A stretch of DNA of 5,773 bases from Actinomycetes bacterium (GTDB lineage: Bacteria; Actinomycetota; Acidimicrobiia; Acidimicrobiales; Acidimicrobiaceae): the NCBI GenBank assembly GCA_021823385.1, contig JAKAOC010000178.1, positions 1 to 5,773 on the forward strand, read 5' to 3'. Position 1 is the first letter of the stretch. The number at the start of each line of letters is the position of its first letter. The notes below the pieces were generated by a model, which was given only the letters and a program-made list of their open reading frames with translations, was not told the DNA's origin and did no database searches. Of this stretch, positions 1 through 5,417 are shown piece by piece. The translations under genes and the position numbers were made by a program.

Positions 1-1
1 T

Positions 2-631
2 GAGGCGACGCTGGCGGAGCAGATGGGCGTGGCAACGGTGACTTTGCGCGAAGCGTTGGCACTGCTGCGTGAGAGGGGGATGATCGAAACGCGGCGTGGC
101 CGCAGTGGCGGCAACTTTGTCACGGCCCAGCGCAACCGGGCCGCCGGACTTTACGACCGTCTAAGGGAGTTTTCGACGGAGGGCTTGCGCGACCTGGGGG
201 ATCACAGATCGGCGGTGGCCGGCGTGGCCGCAAAGCTTGCCGCCGATCGCGCCGTCCCCAGCGAGATTGAAGGGCTTGTCCAACGCCTGGCACGCTTTCG
301 CCTGGCGCATGAGGCGAGCGAGCTGCGCCGAGCCGACGCGGAGTTCAGCCTGGCGGTTGCCGCAGCCGCTCAGTCACCTCGGCTGGCCGTCGAGGAGCTG
401 AAGCTACGCGCGGAGATAGGCGATCTGCTGTGGCTCGACTTCACAGGAGACGACATCGAGAATTTCTGGGCGCTTCGCGCGCGAATGGTGGAAGCGATAG
501 TGGCCCGGGACTCGGACCTAGCCCGCGATCTGGCCGAAAAGGGCGTCGCCAGCGACACCCGCCGCCTCCTGGAGCTTCGCCTTAACTTTTACCGGCTCGA
601 TTCCTTCGAGGGTGGGAAGGTCGGCCAATGA
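2..631 (+). CDS. GntR-family (FCD-type) transcriptional regulator, 5'-truncated
   Basis: Likely a DNA-binding, effector-responsive repressor or activator. The reading frame is open from base 2, so the N-terminus lies outside the window; the first internal ATG (base 23) falls inside the helix-turn-helix and is not the true start. The 209 visible residues begin in the winged HTH: the LAEQMGVATVTLREALALL stretch followed by RGMIETRRGRSGGNFV matches the GntR recognition helix and wing (residues about 4-40). The rest (about 50-190) is all-helical and resembles an FCD effector domain. The metal-ligand histidines usual in FCD domains are not seen: the 'D..FH' position reads DAEFS (Asp112, Ser116), and the later His positions appear to be Arg and Gly. 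The stop codon overlaps the start of the downstream Cache gene (ATGA), so the two are translationally coupled. GntR identity is firm; the effector and regulon are unknown. Confidence 0.88.
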   Translation, partial: EATLAEQMGVATVTLREALALLRERGMIETRRGRSGGNFVTAQRNRAAGLYDRLREFSTEGLRDLGDHRSAVAGVAAKLAADRAVPSEIEGLVQRLARFRLAHEASELRRADAEFSLAVAAAAQSPRLAVEELKLRAEIGDLLWLDFTGDDIENFWALRARMVEAIVARDSDLARDLAEKGVASDTRRLLELRLNFYRLDSFEGGKVGQ

Positions 632-1347
632 AGCTGCGCGCGGAACTGCACGACGAGCTCATGGAGGAAGTGACCGGAGAGATAGAAGCGGTCTTCTCCG
701 CCTTAGTGCAACTTCGCGATGGATTGCGGACCCTGCTCGGCGATGGAATCAAGGCGCGCGGTGCGGCGATGCGCGAAGACCTGGCCGCGCTCAGGCCCGA
801 TATCTTCAGCTTGCTGGAGGATCACCGCTCATTGGTGAAAGGCGCCGGCGCCATCTTCACCCCAGGTGTGCTCTTGGATGCCCCACGCTGGATCGAGTGG
901 TGGTGGTGGCGCACACCCGCGGCGCCGGAGGCGCTCCGGATCAACCTGGACCCTGAGGCGCCGGACCATTATGACTACCTGCCGGCCGAATGGTACCGGG
1001 TGCCGGTCTCCAGTGGCGAGCGGCACGTCACCGGGCCCTATGTCGACTACGCCTGCACGAACGAATATGCGGTCACACTTTCGCTCCCCGTCGAGATGGA
1101 CGGTGCCGTCGCTGCCGTGGCAGGCTCGGATCTCGTGGTCTCGGGCCTCGAGAAGCGTCTGCTACCGCGGATGTGCAAGATGCCGCGGCCGTTGGCCCTG
1201 ATAAACGTGGAGGGGAGGGTCGTGCTTTCCTCGAGCTCGGATTGGACGCCGGGCATGCTCCATCCCGAAGCGGCCGGATTGCGAGCCGAAATAGCTGCGG
1301 CTTGCGCCTGCGCCTCACCTCTGCCGTGGCTCCCCGTCGAGCTGTGA
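628..1347 (+). CDS. Cytoplasmic Cache (PAS-like sensor) domain protein
   Basis: A 239-residue protein with no signal peptide or membrane segment, probably a stand-alone small-molecule sensor. Residues 1-70 look helical. They are followed by a Cache-like core: an EWWWWR run (90-95), then YDYLPAEWYRVP (115-126), where WY matches the ligand-contacting WY of dCache domains, then HVTGPYVDYACTNEY (133-147), and a strand ending in AGSDL (165-169), which corresponds to the typical 'GvDi' with its ligand-binding Asp (Asp168). A second small lobe (PLALINVEGRVVLSS, about 188-202) is like the terminal strand pair of Cache folds. No kinase, cyclase or methyl-accepting domain follows, so output is presumably through a partner. 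The ATG overlaps the GntR stop, with GGGAAGG seven bases upstream. From recall, such proteins sit beside GntR regulators in actinobacteria; co-regulation of the same ligand response is an inference. Confidence 0.72.
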   Translation: MKLRAELHDELMEEVTGEIEAVFSALVQLRDGLRTLLGDGIKARGAAMREDLAALRPDIFSLLEDHRSLVKGAGAIFTPGVLLDAPRWIEWWWWRTPAAPEALRINLDPEAPDHYDYLPAEWYRVPVSSGERHVTGPYVDYACTNEYAVTLSLPVEMDGAVAAVAGSDLVVSGLEKRLLPRMCKMPRPLALINVEGRVVLSSSSDWTPGMLHPEAAGLRAEIAAACACASPLPWLPVEL

Positions 1348-1357
1348 CCCTGCTCCT

Positions 1358-2470
1358 TCAGCCGAGTTTGGCGGCGATGGATGCGGCAGAGGAGAGCACG
1401 GTCCCGTCGGCTCCTTGGGTGGTGGTGGAGAAGGTGACTGTGTTCAGCGCTTCGTCCACCATGTCCGAGAGGAGCTTGCCGAACTCGACCTGCGGGTCGA
1501 TGAAGAGGTACTTGGAGAGGCTCCCGGGGATCGTATTGACCTCGTTCACGTAGAGTTCGCCGGAGGTGTCCGACAGGAAGTCGATCCGGCTGACGCCACG
1601 CAGCGGAACCAGCTCAATCAATGCTGAGGCCGCCTGACGGATGCGATCGGCCAGTTCGGGGGGAATATTGGCAGGTGCTTCGCGGGGAGCCTCGGCCATG
1701 CCCTCGCCGGCGACGTACTTGTCCTTATAGGAGAGGATCTCGGCCCCCGTCCCTTTGCGCAGCGGCCGCTCGATGACCGAGAGCTCCGGGCGGGGCCAGG
1801 TGCGCACGGCGATCTGCAGGTCCACCAGGTCGGGGCGGTACGGCTCGAGCACCGCGCCTGCGCGGAGGTGGACGTTGGCCCCCAGGCGCGCCTTGGCCGT
1901 CGGTAGATCTTCGACCACGTCGATTCCGATCGAGGAGCCGCCATAGCGGGGCTTGACGATGTAAGGGCCTGCGAAGCCGGCGTCATCAAGCCCGGCATGG
2001 AGGAGTAGCCGGGGAAGGGCGGGGAGACCGGCCAATTGGCAGACGCCGGCGAAGGCGAGCTTGTCCATGCCCAAAGCGGCGCCACGCGCATTCGGGCCGG
2101 TGTACCGGATTCCCGCCAGGTCGAGCAGCGATTGTATAGAGCCGTCCTCGCCCGGGCCGCCGTGCAGGGCGTTAAGGACGGCGTCGACCGCGAGTTTGCG
2201 CGGCTTGGAGAGGCGTTTCGCCGGGATGTAGAAGCCGGGGTCCTCGCCCAGGGAGAGCTGCAACCGCTCCGCGCCATCCGGAACGCCTTTTACGAACTGG
2301 CTTGCCTCGAGGCCGTTGGGCACCAGATGGAACTCGTTGCCTTTCGACCAGAAGATGGTCAGTACCTCGTGTCCGGCGCCGGCCAGGCCGCGCTGTGCCT
2401 GAAGCCCGGTAAGGATGCTGATGTCATGCTCGGGGGAGACGCCACCGATCAGTACGGCAACCTTTGCCAT
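1358..2470 (-). CDS. D-alanine--D-alanine ligase family protein (ATP-grasp)
   Basis: Predicted cytoplasmic ligase joining two D-amino acids with ATP, normally making D-Ala-D-Ala for peptidoglycan precursors. The 370 residues carry the Ddl signatures in order: GGVSPEHDIS (9-18; Glu14 binds the first D-Ala amine in the family), HGGPGEDGSIQ (103-113), MDK (135-137), KPRYGGSSIGID (173-184, ATP-grasp loop), YKDKY (248-252; the Lys-Tyr of the omega loop typical of D-Ala-specific enzymes), RID (295-297), and NEVNTIPGS (309-317, Mg and substrate binding). The end of that last motif reads GSLSKYL where E. coli-type enzymes have GMTxxSL, so this belongs to a divergent subfamily. The usual E. coli-like ATP-contact glutamate near 'PEFTVA' appears as Asp217. 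The ATG has an AAAAGGAG site 11 nt upstream. No mur genes are adjacent, so it could be a second or specialised ligase; I give no ddl symbol for that reason. Confidence 0.88.
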   Translation of the reverse strand: MAKVAVLIGGVSPEHDISILTGLQAQRGLAGAGHEVLTIFWSKGNEFHLVPNGLEASQFVKGVPDGAERLQLSLGEDPGFYIPAKRLSKPRKLAVDAVLNALHGGPGEDGSIQSLLDLAGIRYTGPNARGAALGMDKLAFAGVCQLAGLPALPRLLLHAGLDDAGFAGPYIVKPRYGGSSIGIDVVEDLPTAKARLGANVHLRAGAVLEPYRPDLVDLQIAVRTWPRPELSVIERPLRKGTGAEILSYKDKYVAGEGMAEAPREAPANIPPELADRIRQAASALIELVPLRGVSRIDFLSDTSGELYVNEVNTIPGSLSKYLFIDPQVEFGKLLSDMVDEALNTVTFSTTTQGADGTVLSSAASIAAKLG

Positions 2471-2608
2471 GTCGCGAGGTACTCCTTTTGCAAGAGGCGG
2501 AGTGTGGGTTCCGGCAGCGCCGGGGCCTAAGCATCTTAGTTCCGCACGGCTCCACCCGCCATCCGAGGGCCCGCAACCGCAGCGGGTAGCTGGCTATGCT
2601 TTGGGTGC
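2471..2608. promoter_or_regulatory. Divergent promoter region between ligase and PH/SHOCT gene
   Basis: This 138-bp non-coding spacer must drive both outward-facing genes. On the - strand the ligase has AAAAGGAG at 2489-2482. Further upstream a TAAGAT (2538-2533, - strand) could be its -10 element; it lies inside a short inverted repeat, CTAAG-cat-CTTAG (2527-2539). On the + strand TATGCT (2595-2600) is a plausible -10 for the PH/SHOCT gene, only 8 nt before its ATG. No convincing TTGACA-like -35 was found for either. These are sequence matches only. Confidence 0.4.
2527..2539. repeat. Short inverted repeat CTAAG-N3-CTTAG, possible operator
   Basis: Two perfect 5-base arms flank the 3-base spacer 'cat'. 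The right half overlaps the candidate - strand -10 hexamer TAAGAT of the ligase gene, a position where a bound dimeric repressor would block transcription. The repeat is AT-rich within otherwise very GC-rich surroundings. No known regulator is assigned, and a 5-bp palindrome can arise by chance. Confidence 0.3.
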
Positions 2609-3241
2609 ATGCTGGGGAGGTTGAGGCGTTATTCCGTCGGGGAGGACGAAGAGGTTCTCGCCCGGGCCAGGCAGCATTTCGTAGTGCTGCTTGTGCCGAT
2701 TCTGCTGATGGTCGTGCTGGCCGGGGCGGATGTGGCAGCAATTTTCGTCTACACGTGGCTGCCGATCATGATCAAGTTGGCCGGGCTGGTGCTGCTGATC
2801 CTCTGTGCCATCTATTACGTGGGCGCCTATCTTCGCTACCGCTCTCTCGAGGTGGTGGTGACGTCGGCCCGGGTGATCTACCTTTCGGGGGTGGTCACGA
2901 CGGTCAGGCGGGAGATTCCCCTGGACCGGGTTGCGGAGATCGGGGTGCAAGCCAGCATTGTGCAACGATTGCTGGGCATGGGCACCCTCAGGATCTCCTC
3001 CTCGGGTGAAGATCCGGATCTCCTGATTCCTTCCATCGTGGAGCCGGGCGAGGCAACGCGCGCCATCAATACCGCGATCGAGGCGAGGCAGCGGCCGGTC
3101 CGCCAAGCGGCCGACCGTGGCACGGGCGCGCCGGAGAGCCCGCTGGACAAGATTGCGGCCCTCGGAGACCTCTACAAGCGTGGGCTATTGTCGAAAGACG
3201 AGTTCGAGGTGGCCAAAGCCGACTTGCTCAGGCGCCTGTGA
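2609..3241 (+). CDS. Membrane-anchored bacterial PH-like domain protein with C-terminal SHOCT domain
   Basis: A 210-residue membrane protein of unknown cellular role. After a short cytoplasmic lead (EDEEVLARARQHF, 12-24, like the 'GE.vl.rar.HW' lead of this family) there are two hydrophobic segments at about 24-46 and 52-74, forming a helical hairpin. A bacterial PH-like (bPH2) domain follows at about 77-158: LEVVVTSARVIYLSGVV, REIPLDRVAEIGVQ, then GTLRIS and a PSIVEPGEATRAI end, the usual strand pattern. A polar linker (160-177) leads to a SHOCT helix pair, DKIAALGDLYKRGLLSKDEF and onward to the C-terminus (180-210). SHOCT modules are short helical elements attached to many membrane and secreted proteins; their role here is not known. 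No Shine-Dalgarno precedes the ATG, and a TATGCT 8 nt upstream suggests leaderless translation. It converges on the methyltransferase gene with a 13-nt gap. Confidence 0.85.
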   Translation: MLGRLRRYSVGEDEEVLARARQHFVVLLVPILLMVVLAGADVAAIFVYTWLPIMIKLAGLVLLILCAIYYVGAYLRYRSLEVVVTSARVIYLSGVVTTVRREIPLDRVAEIGVQASIVQRLLGMGTLRISSSGEDPDLLIPSIVEPGEATRAINTAIEARQRPVRQAADRGTGAPESPLDKIAALGDLYKRGLLSKDEFEVAKADLLRRL

Positions 3242-3254
3242 GCAGCTCGGGCAA

Positions 3255-4061
3255 TCAGGCGATTGTCACCTTGAAGGCGACCACCTCTGTGGGCGCCAGA
3301 GGCTCATCGCGCAAGTAGGCGCCAACTTCGCTCCAGCGCGCCTCCGGGATGCAGGCCCGCCGGGCCAGGCGTCCAACCTCTTCAGGATCATCCGGGTCGG
3401 CCCCACGGCGCTCCCATCGGGATACCTCCGGCTCGTATCCGAGCATGCGCAGCATCGCGCCGACGGCTTCGGCGGAGGGTTGGGTCGGGCGCTGGTATCC
3501 GTTGAAACGCAGCCACAGGGGGTTGACCCCGTAATGGGGATGGCGTTCGGTGACTTCGACCACCACCGCGTGAGAAGCGGCGCCGATCAGAGCGCGCAGG
3601 AAGGCGACGGGTATAGGCACGTTGTAGAGAACGTTGGCGCATACGACTACGGATGCGGAAGCCGGCACAGCGGCGGGCCAGCGCGAGTTGATGGTGGTGA
3701 TGGCCTCGGCCGGAACACCGATTTCGGCCGCGTTTTCACGCACGGCGGCGAGCATCTCGGCGCTCTGGTCGACCGCGGTGATGTGCTCGGCGACAGGCCA
3801 GAGCATGAGGGACGTGCCGCCGGCCCCGGAGCCCACGTCGAGCAGCGTCCGCCCACCGGCCGGCAGGCCCGAGAGCTCATCCGCCAGCCAACGGAGGGTC
3901 GGGGTTTCGAGGCGGGCCCGGTCTGGCTTGAAGGAGGAGGGGGAGAGCTCGAATGGGCTCGAAGCAACCTGGGCAAGGAAGCGGTCCGGAACCGCCCAAT
4001 CTGCCAGGGCATCGGCCCAGGCAGCTTCCAACCGTCTCAGTTCGGACTCGTTGCTCGCCAC
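3255..4061 (-). CDS. Class I SAM-dependent methyltransferase, substrate unknown
   Basis: Predicted soluble enzyme of 268 residues transferring a methyl group from S-adenosylmethionine. Motif I is LLDVGSGAGGTS (73-84, the SAM glycine loop), then AVDQSAEML (96-104, acidic residue for the ribose hydroxyls), SVVVCANVLYNV (137-148, motif IV region) and VVVEVTERHP (166-175). The segment NPLWLRFNGYQRP (180-192) recalls an actinobacterial methyltransferase family whose substrate I do not know. I chose the GTG at 4061 because GAGGAG lies five bases upstream and the protein then starts as a normal helix (ASNESELRRLEAAW). An upstream ATG at 4181 would add 40 basic, low-complexity residues and run the gene into the divergent racemase gene. 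The gene faces the racemase across a short spacer and converges on the PH/SHOCT gene. Fold assignment is firm; function is not. Confidence 0.85.
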   Translation of the reverse strand: MASNESELRRLEAAWADALADWAVPDRFLAQVASSPFELSPSSFKPDRARLETPTLRWLADELSGLPAGGRTLLDVGSGAGGTSLMLWPVAEHITAVDQSAEMLAAVRENAAEIGVPAEAITTINSRWPAAVPASASVVVCANVLYNVPIPVAFLRALIGAASHAVVVEVTERHPHYGVNPLWLRFNGYQRPTQPSAEAVGAMLRMLGYEPEVSRWERRGADPDDPEEVGRLARRACIPEARWSEVGAYLRDEPLAPTEVVAFKVTIA

Positions 4062-4148
4062 GTCGTCTCCTCGCGTCGTGCCCGGCCGGACCGGGCGAAG
4101 CGGATCGCCAAGTGAGCATAGGCTGGTCGCTTGGGCAAGGAGGGACCG
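4062..4148. promoter_or_regulatory. Divergent promoter region between methyltransferase and racemase
   Basis: This compact 87-bp spacer contains ribosome binding sites at both ends: GAGGAG for the methyltransferase (4072-4067, - strand) and AAGGAGG for the racemase (4137-4143, + strand). Between them the ten bases AGCATAGGCT (4115-4124) hold overlapping -10-like hexamers in both directions, TATGCT on the - strand (4120-4115) and TAGGCT on the + strand (4119-4124). A perfect 6-bp stem with a 5-nt loop, GCCCGG-N5-CCGGGC (4080-4096), lies in what would be the methyltransferase leader. No good -35 elements are visible. Confidence 0.38.
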
Positions 4149-5294
4149 ATGGAGCCGATAGTTGAGGGCAAGGAAGCTCATGCGCCACTTGAAGGCGTGA
4201 CCGTCGTCGAGTTTGCGGGGATCGGCCCTGGGCCCTTCTGCGGGATGCTCCTTGCCGACTTGGGAGCCACCGTGATTCGGGTCGACCGCCCGCCAACCTG
4301 GGTAGGCGATCCTCCCGGGGCGGTGGTGCGCGCCTACCGGACTGACGTGATGGGGCGTTCGAAGCGATCCATCGGCCTGGATCTCAAGGACCCCGCCTCC
4401 CGCCCGGTGTTGGAGGCGTTATTCAGGAAGGCGGACGTCATCCTTGAGGGCTTTCGGCCGGATGTCATGGAGCGCCTGGGGCTCGGTCCGGAAGAGGCAC
4501 ACCGGATCAATCCGGCCCTGGTGTATGCGCGCATGACCGGATGGGGGCAGAGTGGGCCCTTGGCCCCCCGGGCCGGGCACGACCTGAACTACGTCTCCCT
4601 TTCCGGCGTGCTCTCCATGATCGGATCGGCCGGAGGGCCACCGGTCATCCCCCTCAACCTGGTGGGGGACTTCGGGGGTGGCGGGATGTACATGGCATTT
4701 GCGATTTCCTCCGCACTTTTGGCGGCGCGCAGCACTGGCCGCGGGTCGGTGATCGACACGGCGATGGCCGAGGGCGCGGCGAAACTGGCGACCATGATCT
4801 TCGGGCTCCGTGAATCGGGCGCTTGGGAGGACGAGCGGGGTATGAACCTGCTTGACGGAGGAGCTCCCTTCTATTCCGTATATCGGTGCGCCGACGGGGG
4901 ATACTTCGGGGTGGCTGCGCTCGAGCCCCAGTTCTATGCGGAGATGGTTTCCAGACTCCAGTTGCAGTCGGACACCGCCTTTTCCGATCAGAACGACCGC
5001 TCGCGCTGGCCAGCGATGCGTGACAGGCTGGCGGCCGTTTTTTCGTCCGCATCGGTTTCGCACTTCGAAAGCCTCTTCGAGGGGCTCGACGCCTGCTCGT
5101 TCCCCGTCTACACGGTCGAGCAGGCCATGGCTCATCCGCACAACCGCGCCCGCGGTGCCTTTGTCGAGGTGGAGGGGGTGGCCCAACCCGCGCCAGGTCC
5201 GCTTTTCGACGGCAGGCGCCCTTCGGAGCCCACCGCGCCTCCCTATCCCGACGAGCACCGCCGGGCCGTCATGGAGTTCCTGGGCATCGCTTGA
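4149..5294 (+). CDS. Alpha-methylacyl-CoA racemase (family III CoA-transferase fold)
   Basis: Predicted to interconvert (R)- and (S)-2-methylacyl-CoA thioesters, letting branched fatty acids or sterol side chains enter beta-oxidation; acts in the cytoplasm, normally as an interlocked dimer. The 381-residue protein opens with LEGVTVVEFAGIGPGPFCGMLLADLGA (CoA-binding Rossmann-like start, 14-40). It has YARMTGWGQSGP (126-137), the catalytic His144 in AGHDLNYVSL, the catalytic Asp174 in LVGDFGGG, and Glu259 in ALEPQFYAE, equivalents of His126, Asp156 and Glu241 of the M. tuberculosis racemase MCR. LDGGAPFY (235-242) and QNDRSRWP (281-288) also match. The ATG at 4149 is preferred because AAGGAGG lies five bases upstream; a TTG at 4131 lies upstream of that site. 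The full active site makes racemase far likelier than CoA-transferase, although the acyl substrate cannot be told from sequence. Confidence 0.9.
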   Translation: MEPIVEGKEAHAPLEGVTVVEFAGIGPGPFCGMLLADLGATVIRVDRPPTWVGDPPGAVVRAYRTDVMGRSKRSIGLDLKDPASRPVLEALFRKADVILEGFRPDVMERLGLGPEEAHRINPALVYARMTGWGQSGPLAPRAGHDLNYVSLSGVLSMIGSAGGPPVIPLNLVGDFGGGGMYMAFAISSALLAARSTGRGSVIDTAMAEGAAKLATMIFGLRESGAWEDERGMNLLDGGAPFYSVYRCADGGYFGVAALEPQFYAEMVSRLQLQSDTAFSDQNDRSRWPAMRDRLAAVFSSASVSHFESLFEGLDACSFPVYTVEQAMAHPHNRARGAFVEVEGVAQPAPGPLFDGRRPSEPTAPPYPDEHRRAVMEFLGIA

Positions 5295-5417
5295 GGACGC
5301 ATTGGCTCGTTACGCCTTTGTTTCGTGCGTTTTTTAGTAGGACCACGCGGCCAGGTGAATCTAATATCTTCACTTGTGCCGAGGCGCAGACCGAGAACCT
5401 AAGAGGGAGTCCCACCC
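5295..5417. promoter_or_regulatory. Intergenic region upstream of NCS1 permease; possible weak terminator and promoter
   Basis: The 123-bp gap between two co-directional genes is less GC-rich than its surroundings. The left part has a short ACGC-N11-GCGT stem (5312-5330) followed by a T run (5330-5335), which could be a weak intrinsic terminator for the racemase gene. The right part has TAATAT (5362-5367), a good -10 match, about 50 nt before the permease start and without an obvious -35. Together these suggest the permease has its own promoter; both elements are tentative. Confidence 0.35.

Noticed and set aside
990..1553. + strand frame bridging the Cache gene end and the ligase 3' end
   Set aside because: Out of frame with the Cache gene and antisense to the ligase; Arg/Ala-rich composition and no ribosome binding site.
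1618..2277. - strand open frame (219 codons) in another frame of the ligase gene
   Set aside because: Its product is Ser/Arg/Pro-rich and low complexity, while the overlapping frame encodes a complete ATP-grasp ligase.
2594..3106. - strand open frame opposite the PH/SHOCT gene
   Set aside because: His/Arg/Asp-rich product without domain features; the + strand frame has two membrane helices, a PH-like domain and SHOCT.
4080..4096. GCCCGG-N5-CCGGGC hairpin as a riboswitch or attenuator
   Set aside because: A single 6-bp stem without a T run or any known riboswitch core; such GC palindromes are common by chance in high-GC DNA.
3117..4115. Long + strand open frame (332 codons) across the methyltransferase region
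   Set aside because: It is antisense to the methyltransferase, which has full SAM motifs. The translated product is a Gly/Arg-rich, motif-free sequence typical of shadow frames in GC-rich DNA.
4419..5258. - strand open frame (279 codons) opposite the racemase
   Set aside because: Antisense shadow of a gene with all catalytic residues; the product has no recognisable domain.
5297..5335. ACGCA ... TGCGT stem followed by T's as a strong intrinsic terminator
   Set aside because: Only a 5-bp stem with a 24-nt loop, or a 4-bp stem with an 11-nt loop; too weak to call as a separate terminator, so mentioned only within the intergenic entry.
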